Shown: positions 35,722 to 45,314 of the stretch, in pieces | Numbering within the stretch: position 1 is the stretch's first letter | How the letters are laid out: each line of letters opens with the position of its first letter | Origin: Maribellus sp. YY47 | Lineage (GTDB): Bacteria; Bacteroidota; Bacteroidia; Bacteroidales; Prolixibacteraceae | NCBI RefSeq assembly: GCF_023111095.1 | Contig: NZ_JALGYW010000001.1 | Coordinates: 1 to 64,000 of the forward strand | DNA: 64,000 nt | Direction of reading: 5' to 3' | The notes under the pieces: model-generated | Seen by the model: the letters and a program-made list of their open reading frames with translations, nothing else | Told to the model about the DNA's origin: nothing | Databases searched by the model: none | Program-made: the position numbers and the translations under genes

Positions 35722-36993
35722 TTAATTGTCTGCAATAGTGAGTTTTACCAGTTCTATTTTTGTGTTGGTAGCTTTTAATATTTTAAACCGGAATTTCCCG
35801 ATTTTAATCACCGAGTTTATTTTCGGAATACTTTCATGGTAGTACAATATCAATCCGGCCAGCGTTTCGAACTCTTCGGTCTCGGGCAAATCAAAAAAGT
35901 ACTTTTCATTGAGCAGGTCTATTTCTGCACGTCCGGAAAAGATAAACTCTGTGTCGCTTATTTTTTTCTCAATAATGTCGCTGGTATCGTGTTCGTCTTC
36001 GATTTCACCAAATATTTCTTCCAGAATGTCTTCACTGGTCACCATTCCCGAAGTCCCGCCAAATTCATCTACTACAATAGCGATACTGCGGTGTTCCTGG
36101 ATAAAGGTGCTCAGTAGCTTGTTGGCAGGCATGGTTTCCGGAACAATCGCCACTTTTTTTATGAAGGGCTCAATCGACTTGGGATTCTGAAAAAGAACAG
36201 ACGAATGAACATATCCGATAATATTGTCGGTGTTTTCCTTATAGAAAAGTATGCGGGAGTATCCCGTTTCCACAAATTTCTGACGCAACTCACTGATGGT
36301 AGCGCCCAGTTCGAGCATTTCAATCTCGGGGCGTGGAACCATAATTTCACGCAGTTTGACCTTGGAAAAATCAAGTGCATTTTTAAACAGCTTAATCTCG
36401 GTCTCTACCGCTTTTTCTGCTATTTCCTTACGGCCGGAGTCGTTCTCGCTCACAAATTCATCTAAATCAATTCGGCTAAAAACCGGATTTTTTTTGCCTT
36501 TGGCGATATCGGTTTTTAGTACCCTTTTTAGCAAAATGTTGGTGATTCCCATTGAGAAACTGGTAATCGGGTAAAAGAGAATGTAAAAAAGTGCCAGCGG
36601 AATCGAAAAGAAAGTCAATAATGAATTGGGGAATAACCGAAACAAGGTTTTGGGCAGGAACTCCGAAAAAACGAGTATGATCATTGTGGAGAAGATCGTT
36701 TGCATCAGTAATACCATGGAAGCCGATTGGAAGTAGGATTCAAATAAGGGCTGAAGCAGGGCAGCAAAAGCAATACCGTAAATTACCAGTGCAATGTTGT
36801 TGCCAACCAGCATGGTGGCAATGTATTTTCCTCCGTTTGAAGTGACAAATTTTAGTATCCGGGAACTAAAAGGTTCCGATTTTTTGTCGAGTTCGAGGCG
36901 CAACTTATTGGCCGATACAAAAGCGATCTCCATTCCGGAGAAAAATGCTGAAAGCAGCATAGTCACCAGTATGATCAGCAAATAGTTATTCAT
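35722..36993 (-). CDS. CNNM/CBS-pair transporter (hemolysin family, GldE-like)
   Basis: 423 residues from ATG 36993. An N-terminal DUF21/CNNM membrane domain (about 1-180, with the LLSAFFSGMEIAFVSANKLR signature near 14-33) is followed by a pair of CBS domains (about 205-320; VPRPEIEMLELG, IAIVVDEFGGTSGMVTSEDILEEIFGEI) and a CorC/HlyC C-terminal domain. Relatives move or sense Mg/Co. In gliding Bacteroidota one paralogue, GldE, works with the gliding machinery, but no gld genes are adjacent. The start overlaps no other gene and is 10 bp from lptC. Confidence 0.9.
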   Translation of the reverse strand: MNNYLLIILVTMLLSAFFSGMEIAFVSANKLRLELDKKSEPFSSRILKFVTSNGGKYIATMLVGNNIALVIYGIAFAALLQPLFESYFQSASMVLLMQTIFSTMIILVFSEFLPKTLFRLFPNSLLTFFSIPLALFYILFYPITSFSMGITNILLKRVLKTDIAKGKKNPVFSRIDLDEFVSENDSGRKEIAEKAVETEIKLFKNALDFSKVKLREIMVPRPEIEMLELGATISELRQKFVETGYSRILFYKENTDNIIGYVHSSVLFQNPKSIEPFIKKVAIVPETMPANKLLSTFIQEHRSIAIVVDEFGGTSGMVTSEDILEEIFGEIEDEHDTSDIIEKKISDTEFIFSGRAEIDLLNEKYFFDLPETEEFETLAGLILYYHESIPKINSVIKIGKFRFKILKATNTKIELVKLTIADN

Positions 36994-37003
36994 AGTTGGC
37001 CCT

Positions 37004-37693
37004 TTACTTAAATTGAAGTATCCTGTTCGAATCCTGTTGTGGAATTTCAACCGCAGGCGGACTTGTTGTATTATTTAAGCTCTGGTTCGACGGGGAACCA
37101 GTATTATTCGCCGAAACATACATGGTTCCGGTTACTTTCCAGATTTTTGAGTCCTTCATATCCAAATCCGAAGTTAACCCAATTCCATTAATAATCTTGT
37201 CCTTACTAATAATTTGTACAAACTCTTCGGTTTCAATCTTTTGTTTTTTCTCGTCCAGGATAAGATGTTCGGTTTTTAAGGTATCTCCTTTTTCGTTGGT
37301 AACGATTACGTTGTTTTTTGCTTCCCAACGTTCTTCTTTTAAAAACTGTTTGGCGTAGTTGGCTGTAATACTTGAAGTTATTTTTTTATTGGCATCGTAT
37401 TTTATCAGTTCGATGCCTTCCGGAAATTCGGTGTAAATTTTTCCTTCGTTTTCAAAACGAAGCAATTTAGAAGCTTTTAAAAAATACCTGACTTGCCCGG
37501 AGTCGGTAGTGAGGGTCTCAAAATTGGTGGCTTCCATGATCGGAAGATTATCGGTCGACTCAATGGGTTTAATCTTTGAGATCTCGTTATCCTCACAGGC
37601 ATAGAAAAGTATTGCAGTCCCCACCAGGAGAACTGCAATACAATATCTTTTTAGAAGCAGATAAAAATTAGAATCTGACTTTTGTTGTTTCAT
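37004..37693 (-). CDS. lptC: LPS export protein LptC
   Basis: 229 residues. The N-terminal hydrophobic segment (AVLLVGTAILFYACE near 15-29) is either a membrane anchor or a lipobox, as usual for Bacteroidota LptC. A jellyroll LptC domain follows (about 50-190), with alternating strands such as RYFLKASKLLRFENEGKIYTEFPEG and WEAKNNVIVTNEKGDTLKTEHLILD. LptC joins the LptBFG transporter to the LptA bridge. Its start overlaps the end of the TPR gene by 26 bp. Confidence 0.87.
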   Translation of the reverse strand: MKQQKSDSNFYLLLKRYCIAVLLVGTAILFYACEDNEISKIKPIESTDNLPIMEATNFETLTTDSGQVRYFLKASKLLRFENEGKIYTEFPEGIELIKYDANKKITSSITANYAKQFLKEERWEAKNNVIVTNEKGDTLKTEHLILDEKKQKIETEEFVQIISKDKIINGIGLTSDLDMKDSKIWKVTGTMYVSANNTGSPSNQSLNNTTSPPAVEIPQQDSNRILQFK

Positions 37694-39311
37694 TTATCCA
37701 ACCTCCAACTTTAAAGCTTGAACCTGCCTGAAGACCTTCCATGAAAGCTTCTTCTTTGTCGGGGAAATACTTTCTGTATTCCGAAATTTTTTGTGCAGCG
37801 TCAATGGAGCAATCTTCGCTACGACGTGCTTTTTCGAAGTAATCGCAAGCTACCCAGAATATTGCGGCTTTTTCGATGTTCTTGCCATCGAAAGAACGGC
37901 TTGCTGCTACATAAATGTTCCCAATCAGCATGTTAGCATCGCAGTTGTTGGGTTGAATGTCCAGCACTTTGCGAGCGTAGCTACGTGCTTCTGAATATGA
38001 GCTTTCAGAATACAATACAAGTCCGTACTGCAGGTAATACGAAGCCAATAATTCCTGGTCGGTTTCCTGCTCCATAGCCATTTTGTAGTATTCTTTTGCT
38101 TTGGCCACATCACCTTTTTTAATCAGACGGCGTGCCATGTTGAAAGCAGCTTCAGCCGACGGATCAAGTTCGTACAGTCTTTCGGTAGCCTGTGCAAACA
38201 GGTCTGACTCGGTACAGTTGGCTTTACCCAAACGACGTAACATGGTTTTGATGTAGTCGATATCGTCTTTGTTGGCAGCAAATTCTGAAGAGTAAATTTT
38301 CTCCAAAACATCGCAATCGGCTGCTCCCGATTTTCCAAAAATATCGTCCGTAAAAGGCAATACTGTTTCCTTCACCGTTTTTACATTATCCGCATTTTCG
38401 TTTGCTGCAATTATTTCGTTTGAAACTTTTACGGTATTTTCATAGTTTTTAACTACTTGCTCCTGTGGTAATTCTCCTAATTTAAAAAGAGCTACCGTAG
38501 TCTGCATGTACAGGATTAAAACCGGAGCTTCAGTTTTGTTTCCTTGCAAGCTGATAGACTTATTTAGCCATTCATACCCTGATTTGTAGATTTGTACCAA
38601 CGCATCGCCTTCCGGAGCTTCTGCTCCTTCGGTATTCAGTTTATATTTTAGCCAAGCCGTTCCCTTACGTCCCAGAACATATCCTTCTTCTCCATAATAC
38701 TTGATCCTTTTGTCGTACAATTTCATATACTCGTTGATCAGCTTATCTTTTTCCTCTTTTGTGGCAGCCTTTTCAATAAAGTCTTCATACATTTTGGCTC
38801 CCTGAATGTAGATGTTTTCTGATGATTTAGGGAATTGATTGTAAAGTACCTGCCAGTGAGGTTTAGCCGACTTGTAGTCTTTTTGCTTGTAGAATTCTGA
38901 ATACAAAGAATATTCTGTTCTGAATGTTTCATTTCCGGCTTTAATCAAATCTTCAGCCGTGCCTAAATTGACTTCACCTCCGGTATTATCTTCTTCTGCA
39001 TTGCCCGAAGGTATTTCACCTGTGAAAGCAAAATCAAAAACATCTCCTGTTTTGCCTTCTATATCCAGTGTTTTTTTCTCGTCGATAAAAGTGAATTTGA
39101 TCCATTTGGTTTTGGCATCAGCCTCTACTTCGTATTTTCCGTCGAAACTGGTCATCATTGTTCCCCCTTTTTGGGCTTCAACGGTAATTCCGGCAGCTGG
39201 TTTTCCATCCATGTAAACGGTACCCTTCAATACTCTTTGTGCTTGCGCAACGGTGATGCCGGTAAGCACCGTCACTACGAAGAAGAGTGTTATGCGTAAT
39301 AAAGCTTTCAT
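37668..39311 (-). CDS. Exported TPR protein with carboxypeptidase-regulatory-like N-domain
   Basis: 547 residues. The signal peptide (1-25) is followed by a small beta domain (about 28-95) with GTVYMDGKPAAGITVEAQKG and TMMTSFDGKYEVEADA, typical of CarboxypepD_reg-like folds. The rest is helical, with TPR units between about 120 and 500 (for example AEAAFNMARRLIKKGDVAKAKEYYKMAM and SSYSEARSYARKVLDIQPNN). It is likely a periplasmic scaffold for outer-membrane assembly, an inference from the lptC, OMP and PPIase neighbours. Confidence 0.82.
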   Translation of the reverse strand: MKALLRITLFFVVTVLTGITVAQAQRVLKGTVYMDGKPAAGITVEAQKGGTMMTSFDGKYEVEADAKTKWIKFTFIDEKKTLDIEGKTGDVFDFAFTGEIPSGNAEEDNTGGEVNLGTAEDLIKAGNETFRTEYSLYSEFYKQKDYKSAKPHWQVLYNQFPKSSENIYIQGAKMYEDFIEKAATKEEKDKLINEYMKLYDKRIKYYGEEGYVLGRKGTAWLKYKLNTEGAEAPEGDALVQIYKSGYEWLNKSISLQGNKTEAPVLILYMQTTVALFKLGELPQEQVVKNYENTVKVSNEIIAANENADNVKTVKETVLPFTDDIFGKSGAADCDVLEKIYSSEFAANKDDIDYIKTMLRRLGKANCTESDLFAQATERLYELDPSAEAAFNMARRLIKKGDVAKAKEYYKMAMEQETDQELLASYYLQYGLVLYSESSYSEARSYARKVLDIQPNNCDANMLIGNIYVAASRSFDGKNIEKAAIFWVACDYFEKARRSEDCSIDAAQKISEYRKYFPDKEEAFMEGLQAGSSFKVGGWINETTKVRF

Positions 39312-39339
39312 AATAGTTTTTTATTTTTTCAGTTTAATT

Positions 39340-40620
39340 TTAATCAATTTTACGCGACATAAACCATAAATCATGCAAGTTGGCACTCAGGTTAACTTTT
39401 GCGTAATTTTCGCGCACTAAATTATAGTCTGTTGTTCCTCTCTTGCCAAACTCAGCCGAAATGTTAATGGTTGAGTTCGAACGATATATTGGTAAGCCTA
39501 AACCAAAACTTATGCCAAAGTCATTAATTTGATGCCCGTTGATTGAATGGTAGGTTTGTTCGTATTTAAAACCAGCCCTGTAGGCAACCCTTTTCCAGGC
39601 ACTTCGGATGGAAAATTTATCGGGTATCCATTCTGCACCAACCGCAAATTTATTTAAATCTGAAAGAAATTCACTTTTCTCTCCCATGATTGTTGCATCT
39701 GCCCAGCCCTGGTGGTAATAATCAAAATTGAGTTCGTAAACGTTCTTTTTGGAATACGAAAGACCAAAACCAAGCGTTGTGGGGAATACAATCTTTCCTT
39801 TTTGTTCTTCTTTAATGGCGAGAGTATCCTGATCGCCAACACCACCATAATAGATGTTTTTTTGCACGATGTCGGACTCGAATGCGGTATAAGTCGGTTT
39901 GCTTTCAAATACTCCGGCCAAAACCAATTGTTTGTTGTCTTTCATTGGAAGAATAACCTGGGCGCCGAATTCGAGACCAAAGTCGGTAACTCGAAGCTGG
40001 GAATAGCGTTGCAACAGGTATAAATCGGCGTATTCAAAAGTAAGTTCCGAATTACGGCTGATTTTACCAAAACGGTAGTTCAGGTTCATTCCCAGCGATA
40101 CGTTTTTCAGCGGCTGGATAGCCAGTCCGAGGTAAGCATCCGAAATGGTTCCGGTACCATAATATATGGTACGGGCTGCGCCGGTGTTTTCGATATCTTC
40201 GTTCACCTCAATCTGGTAACCTACGTTCGAATATGGAGTGAGACCAATGCTGGTTGCCATCCATTTATTAATTCGGAAACTCATTGAGAAGTAGTTGAAA
40301 TTGATGTCGCTGGTTTTCATTTCACTGATTTCGCTGCTGTAGCGCGAGAAATCTCCTTTCAAACCAAATTCGAACAAGAAATTCAACGAGTCGGTCGCGG
40401 TATAAGAGGCCGGGTTGGCGTTGTTTACCTGAAGTGCATACCTGCTTCCAAGTGTTGCGCCTCCCATTGCTGCTGTTCTGCCAAAGCTGTATGATTGCAG
40501 GTCGCCCAAGCCATACCTCGAATAAGGTGACGAGGTGTTGTTGTTAAACTGTGCAAATAACATTGCCGGAATCATTAGTATTCCGGCGATCAATATAAGT
40601 ACTCTGCTATTTCTCCCCAT
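39340..40620 (-). CDS. Outer-membrane barrel protein (FadL/PorV-like)
   Basis: 426 residues with a signal peptide ending AMLFAQ near 24. The start of the mature protein, SPYSRYGLGDLQ and GRTAAMGGATLGSRY, is the pattern of FadL-like and PorV-like barrels in Bacteroidota, and aromatic/alternating strands run to the end. It overlaps coaX by 14 bp and is followed by the TPR gene, so its production is tied to this operon. The transported substrate is unknown. Confidence 0.82.
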   Translation of the reverse strand: MGRNSRVLILIAGILMIPAMLFAQFNNNTSSPYSRYGLGDLQSYSFGRTAAMGGATLGSRYALQVNNANPASYTATDSLNFLFEFGLKGDFSRYSSEISEMKTSDINFNYFSMSFRINKWMATSIGLTPYSNVGYQIEVNEDIENTGAARTIYYGTGTISDAYLGLAIQPLKNVSLGMNLNYRFGKISRNSELTFEYADLYLLQRYSQLRVTDFGLEFGAQVILPMKDNKQLVLAGVFESKPTYTAFESDIVQKNIYYGGVGDQDTLAIKEEQKGKIVFPTTLGFGLSYSKKNVYELNFDYYHQGWADATIMGEKSEFLSDLNKFAVGAEWIPDKFSIRSAWKRVAYRAGFKYEQTYHSINGHQINDFGISFGLGLPIYRSNSTINISAEFGKRGTTDYNLVRENYAKVNLSANLHDLWFMSRKID

Positions 40621-41338
40621 TATATTTTAAAATGCGGTTTAAACCCAAGGCGGTTAAATTAAAGTGTACAAAGAAAGAATTTTTTAATTTGTTATCAAAA
40701 AATTCGGCATCGCCTCCGGTGATTAAAACCTTTAAATTTTTATAAAATTCATTAAACATTGTAATTGTTGTATCTACTTCATAGACAGTTCCGTTCTGAA
40801 CACCAGCCCTGATGGCTTCGATTGTGCTGGTGCCAAACAGCTTATTCATCTCCGCTTTTCCGGTTAGGGGTAATTTGCCTGTGAACTGATGGAGGGCCTT
40901 AAATCGCATTTCAATTCCGGGCGAGATGTTTCCTCCGAGGTATTTTCCTTCTTCCGTTAACAGATCGTAGGTAATGGCTGTCCCCGCGTCAATAACAAGT
41001 ACATTGTTGTTTGGGTAGAGGTCGAATGCGCCGACTACTGCAGCAATCCTGTCTTTTCCCAGTGTATTTTTTGTGTGGTAATGGTTCTCAATCGGAAGGG
41101 GCGTGTTTTCGTCCAGTTCAATGAAGGTTTCAAACCGGGATTGCAAAATCTGTTTAAGCTCAGAAGAATATTCCTTTACACTCGATAAGATTACCTGGGT
41201 TAAGGAAGGATATTCAAGCTGAAGCTCGTCGACATGAGAAGGTAAAAACTCCTCAACCGGGACAGTCAGCAATATTTCTCCATGGTCGAATACAGCAAAC
41301 TTGGTACGGGTATTTCCGATATCGATTACCAGGTTCAT
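40607..41338 (-). CDS. coaX: Type III pantothenate kinase
   Basis: First committed step from pantothenate to CoA. 243 residues. The ASKHA nucleotide motif MNLVIDIGNTRTKFAVFD opens the protein, DAGTAITYDLL lies near 122-132 with the catalytic Asp, and GGNISPGIEMRFKALHQFTGKLP lies near 139-161. CoaX is feedback-insensitive to CoA and K-dependent. It starts at the base after nadC ends and overlaps the OMP gene. Confidence 0.95.
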   Translation of the reverse strand: MNLVIDIGNTRTKFAVFDHGEILLTVPVEEFLPSHVDELQLEYPSLTQVILSSVKEYSSELKQILQSRFETFIELDENTPLPIENHYHTKNTLGKDRIAAVVGAFDLYPNNNVLVIDAGTAITYDLLTEEGKYLGGNISPGIEMRFKALHQFTGKLPLTGKAEMNKLFGTSTIEAIRAGVQNGTVYEVDTTITMFNEFYKNLKVLITGGDAEFFDNKLKNSFFVHFNLTALGLNRILKYNGEK

Positions 41339-42184
41339 TTAGTCGATTATGCGTTGACTAATATCCAGCGCCTTTACAGAATGCGTGAGTGCACCAATTG
41401 AAATATAATCTACTCCGGTGTGCGCCACTTTCTGGATGCGTTTTATGGTCATATTACCCGAGGCTTCAATTTTTGCCCGGCGGTCGATGATTTTAACACA
41501 TTCTTTCATCTGCTCTGTACTCATATTGTCGAGCATGATAATGTCAACGTCGGCAGCCAATGCTTCTTTTACCTGTTCTATGGTGGTGGTTTCAACCTCT
41601 ATTTTTATGCTTTTCGGAATTCGTTTCCGAATGGCATTTACAGCATTCGTAATTCCACCGGCCACCTGGATGTGGTTGTCTTTTATCATTACCATGTCGT
41701 ACAAGCCAAAGCGGTGATTGGAAGCGCCTCCCATCCGAACGGCATATTTGTCGAGGTAACGGTAACCCGGAAGTGTTTTGCGGGTATCGAGGATCTCTAC
41801 TTTTGTGCCTTCGATTTCTTTCATGCAAAGGTGAGCGTAGCTTGCAATTCCCGACAGTCGCTGCAGGAAATTAAGTGCTTTGCGTTCGCCGGTAAGCAGT
41901 GCGCGATAGTTTCCTTTGAATTCAGCAATGATATCGCCCGGAACAACTTCGCTTCCGTCGGGTTTCATTACTTGCCACTGAAGGTCTTTGTCAAATTTTC
42001 TGAATACCATCTCCGCTACGGGAAGTCCGGCTACCACGCCAGCTTCTTTTGCCACAAAACGGGCTGTTTTTGTTTCTTCCGGATCAATTAAATTGTTGGT
42101 GGTAATATCTCCGTCGCCTATGTCTTCTGCGTAAGCCAGGTTAAAAAGTACCTCGGCTGAGCGCAATGTTTTTTCGTCCATCAT
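41339..42184 (-). CDS. nadC: Nicotinate-nucleotide pyrophosphorylase (carboxylating)
   Basis: Converts quinolinate and PRPP to nicotinate mononucleotide. 281 residues. LDTRKTLPGYRYLDKYAVRMGG-type substrate-binding segment near 133-154, KDNHIQVAGG near 169, and EVETTTIEQVKEAL near 192. Five bp after nadB. Together NadB and NadC give two of the three de novo NAD steps. nadA is not in the window. Confidence 0.96.
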   Translation of the reverse strand: MMDEKTLRSAEVLFNLAYAEDIGDGDITTNNLIDPEETKTARFVAKEAGVVAGLPVAEMVFRKFDKDLQWQVMKPDGSEVVPGDIIAEFKGNYRALLTGERKALNFLQRLSGIASYAHLCMKEIEGTKVEILDTRKTLPGYRYLDKYAVRMGGASNHRFGLYDMVMIKDNHIQVAGGITNAVNAIRKRIPKSIKIEVETTTIEQVKEALAADVDIIMLDNMSTEQMKECVKIIDRRAKIEASGNMTIKRIQKVAHTGVDYISIGALTHSVKALDISQRIID

Positions 42185-42189
42185 AACCT

Positions 42190-43761
42190 CTACTCTCTAA
42201 CAGGTTCAAAATGAAATTCGTTATTTTTTTCTTGTATGCTGTGTACTTTAAAATCCGGATTTTCGCTCTGGAAATCTTCCCTGATGTGCCCACCGCGGCT
42301 TTCTTCCCTGATTAGCGCGGCTTTTGCAACTAGCCTGCATATGGCAGCTTCGTTTCGGATTTTAAGTAAGTTGTATTCGTTCGTGTGACCTTCAAATTGT
42401 TCGGCAATTTCGCTTAAGCGCTGAACCGCATTTTCCAGACCTGTTTTGTTTCGGACAATTCCCAGGTGATCCGACATAATTTCGGCGATCTGGTTGCGGT
42501 AATCCAGGAAGACGGCTTCGTTGGCTTCGTCGATGTAAACCGGGGTGGGTAAATCAATGTCGCCCGGAGTAGTTTCTATTTTTGCCGCTTTTTCACTGGC
42601 TCTTTTCCCAAAAACCAGGCATTCGAGCAGCGAGTTACTGGCCAGCCTGTTGGCTCCCATCACTCCGGTTGAAGCTAATTCCCCACATACAAACAAACCC
42701 GGGATATTGGTTTCGGCATCGAGGTTGCTACGTACGCCCCCCACCATGTAATGTGCCGCGGGAGCAATCGGAAGAAAGTCTTCGGTGATGTCGTAACCAA
42801 ACTCTTTGAGGTGCTGGTTAATGTTGTGAAAACGCTTTCTGATTTTTTCCTTGTCGAGGTGTTTCAACGACAGGTATATAAATTTTTCTTTCGATTTCTG
42901 TATCTGCCTGAAAATACTGTAAGCGACCACATCGCGCGGCGCCAGTTCGGCCAGCGGATGAATGTCTTTCATAAACCGTTCTCCTTTGTTGTTAAGGAGC
43001 CAGGCCCCTTCGCCACGCACTGCTTCACTGATCAGGTAAGCTTCCTGGTTGGGAATGTAAAGTGCGGATGGATGAAACTGGATAAATTCGATGTCCGAGA
43101 TTTGTGCACCGGCTTCGTAAGCCAGGGCAATCCCATCGCCGGTTGCTGTATGTGGATTGGTGGAACGTGCAAAAATTCGCGACATTCCTCCGGTAGCCAT
43201 AATTACAGCCTTTGTTTTGAAAACAATATTTTCGCCGGTTTTGAAATCGTAGGCGTGTACGCCCTGTATGCGGTTTTCCTGAATGAGCAGCTTGATGGCT
43301 GTTACATATTCAAACGATTCGATGTTCTTTTTTGACTGAACAAGGCCCAGTTTGAAGCAGGTAAGTGCTTTGCCGGTAGCATCGCCGCCGGCATGCAGTA
43401 TCCGGCGTTTCGAATGGCCCCCTTCAAGTCCCAGAACAAAATCTTTTCCTTCGCGGTCGAAGGGCATTCCCAGCTCGATGAGTTCCAGCACACGGTCACG
43501 ACCTTCGTTCACCAGAATTTCAACGGCATCGCGGTCGCAAAGTCCACGTCCGGTAACCAAAGTGTCGTGCAAATGTTTATCCGGTGAATCGTCTTTCGAA
43601 ATAGCAGCAGCAATACCTCCCTGGGCATAATAAGAGTTGCTGGTGTCGAGCTGCGATTTGGTAACAATGGCAACTTTCCCAAATTCAGATGAGTGGTAGG
43701 CTGCCGAAAGACCCGCCAATCCACTTCCTATTACAACCGTATCAAATTCAAGTACATGCAT
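42190..43761 (-). CDS. nadB: L-aspartate oxidase
   Basis: FAD enzyme that oxidises aspartate to iminoaspartate, the first step of de novo NAD synthesis. 523 residues. Dinucleotide motif VVIGSGLAGLSAAYHS near 10-25, QGGIAAA near 47, GLEGGHSKRRILHAGGDATGK near 110-130, and HYMVGGVRSN near 335. It is the first gene of the eight-gene minus-strand operon ending at 33.4 kb. Confidence 0.96.
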   Translation of the reverse strand: MHVLEFDTVVIGSGLAGLSAAYHSSEFGKVAIVTKSQLDTSNSYYAQGGIAAAISKDDSPDKHLHDTLVTGRGLCDRDAVEILVNEGRDRVLELIELGMPFDREGKDFVLGLEGGHSKRRILHAGGDATGKALTCFKLGLVQSKKNIESFEYVTAIKLLIQENRIQGVHAYDFKTGENIVFKTKAVIMATGGMSRIFARSTNPHTATGDGIALAYEAGAQISDIEFIQFHPSALYIPNQEAYLISEAVRGEGAWLLNNKGERFMKDIHPLAELAPRDVVAYSIFRQIQKSKEKFIYLSLKHLDKEKIRKRFHNINQHLKEFGYDITEDFLPIAPAAHYMVGGVRSNLDAETNIPGLFVCGELASTGVMGANRLASNSLLECLVFGKRASEKAAKIETTPGDIDLPTPVYIDEANEAVFLDYRNQIAEIMSDHLGIVRNKTGLENAVQRLSEIAEQFEGHTNEYNLLKIRNEAAICRLVAKAALIREESRGGHIREDFQSENPDFKVHSIQEKNNEFHFEPVRE

Positions 43762-43955
43762 CTATGTTTTCCGCTTTCCTTAAACGAGCGTGCAAATTTA
43801 GCATTTCTTTTAAGCATAGGTGTGATTTTTAATAGGAAACTTCTAAATGCGCGGGAAAGGTAACGCACCAGTGGTGTAATCCCCGGATTGAAGCAAATAC
43901 TTTATGCCTGGAAGATGCTTGTACTGCCAGGTATCGTATGTGTTTGCCTGTATTT

Positions 43956-45314
43956 TTACTGGTAGTAAACCATGATGTTCCCGGCTATTTGCTGAAGCGA
44001 AATCTCGGCCACCTTGGTAAGATACTGGATGGAAATCAGGCGTTCTTCTGCATCAAGAAGGCTTTTCTGTACCTCGCGCAATTCGAGCCCCGAGAGGTCA
44101 CCCAGTTTGTAACGTTCCAGGGCAATTTCAAGGTTTTCCTTTGCCACGTCAAGGTTTTGTTTCTCGAGTTGCAAGAGCTTCAGGTTGTTTTCATACGAAT
44201 AATAAATGGTAAGGAGGTCGGCTTTTACTTCCTGTTCTACCTGTTGATATTGGTATTGCTGTGTTTCAATGTTTAAGCGGGCATTTGTTTTTTCCAGTTT
44301 TCTTGTGAATCCGTCAAAAATATCGATCCCGAGTGTCAATCCGTAGTTCAGCCCTTTCACCGTTTGATTTTTAACGGAACCGGCTCCGTAACTGTTGTGT
44401 GAAAAATTGTACCCGGTAGAAGCATTTAAATAAGGATAAGCCCGTGAGGCGATGATCTTGTAATCGAGTTCCGAAATTACCTGGTCTTTGGCAGCTATCA
44501 GCAGGCTGGTATTGTTGCCAAGGGTTTGATCGAGCAGCGCCGGGTATTGCAGGTTGTCGTTTATCTGAATCGCACTGTCTTTTACAACAAGCTCATCTTC
44601 CAGCCTTTCGACCGACATTAGTTTTTTGAGCCTCACCTGCGACGCTATAATTGCCTCGTTCTGGTTGGCCAGCCTTGAACTGTCGGCATTCAGGTAAACC
44701 ATCGATTGTAATAATTCGAGTTTCGAGGAAGACCCCAGCAGGTAACGTGCTTCATCAATTCTAACCCGCTCGCGGGAAAGTTCCACGGCATAAACGAGGT
44801 TTTTGTTCAGGTTCAGCTGTTGTACGTACAAATAGTATTCGGATATGATTTTGGCAATCAGGTTTTCCATATCCATTTGGGTGTTGAGCCCGCCCATTTG
44901 CTTTTGCTGATTCAGCTTTTCGTACGTCGTTTGTACATTGAAACCCCTGAAAAGTGTTACATCAAGGTTTACACTGGCTGAACCGGTCATGTTATGAACG
45001 CCCTTGTTCTCATTGTCATCGCCTGAAGCAAGCGACTGATTTGTGTTGTTGAGCGTGCCCCCGAAACGATTGGTTGAAGTTACATAAGGCAGGAAACCGG
45101 CATTTCCTTTTGTATAATTATTCTCGGCCAGTTGTTCCTGGTTGCGCGCTATTTTGATGGAAAAATTACGTTCCAGCCCGGTTACAATGCACCGGTTCAG
45201 GTCGTAAACTTCCTGCGCGCCGGTAAAAAACGGGGCGGCAAGAAGCGCTATGATTAGCAGTGTATTACTTATTTTCGGAAGATTCGATTTTTTGTATTTG
45301 AACCGATTCATCAT
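43956..45314 (-). CDS. TolC family outer-membrane efflux protein
   Basis: 452 residues from ATG 45314 with a signal peptide (LLIIALLAAPFFTGAQ). Two OEP repeats of long coiled-coil helices are visible, each with its YNLRVAEAN-like turn (NLDVAKENLEIALERYKLGDLSGLELREVQ near the end). It forms the outer channel of the tripartite pump encoded with the RND and adaptor genes. Its start lies 50 bp inside the end of the RND gene, so translation is probably coupled. A longer frame to 45365 exists but would precede the signal. Confidence 0.88.
   Translation of the reverse strand: MMNRFKYKKSNLPKISNTLLIIALLAAPFFTGAQEVYDLNRCIVTGLERNFSIKIARNQEQLAENNYTKGNAGFLPYVTSTNRFGGTLNNTNQSLASGDDNENKGVHNMTGSASVNLDVTLFRGFNVQTTYEKLNQQKQMGGLNTQMDMENLIAKIISEYYLYVQQLNLNKNLVYAVELSRERVRIDEARYLLGSSSKLELLQSMVYLNADSSRLANQNEAIIASQVRLKKLMSVERLEDELVVKDSAIQINDNLQYPALLDQTLGNNTSLLIAAKDQVISELDYKIIASRAYPYLNASTGYNFSHNSYGAGSVKNQTVKGLNYGLTLGIDIFDGFTRKLEKTNARLNIETQQYQYQQVEQEVKADLLTIYYSYENNLKLLQLEKQNLDVAKENLEIALERYKLGDLSGLELREVQKSLLDAEERLISIQYLTKVAEISLQQIAGNIMVYYQ

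Noticed and set aside
37668-37693. Programmed frameshift joining the TPR gene and lptC
   Set aside because: The 26-bp overlap has a normal ATG for lptC with its own N-terminal signal, so ordinary translational coupling explains it.
41420-42091. 223-codon antisense frame inside nadC
   Set aside because: Opposite an intact nadC, with an aromatic-rich composition typical of shadow frames and no domain.
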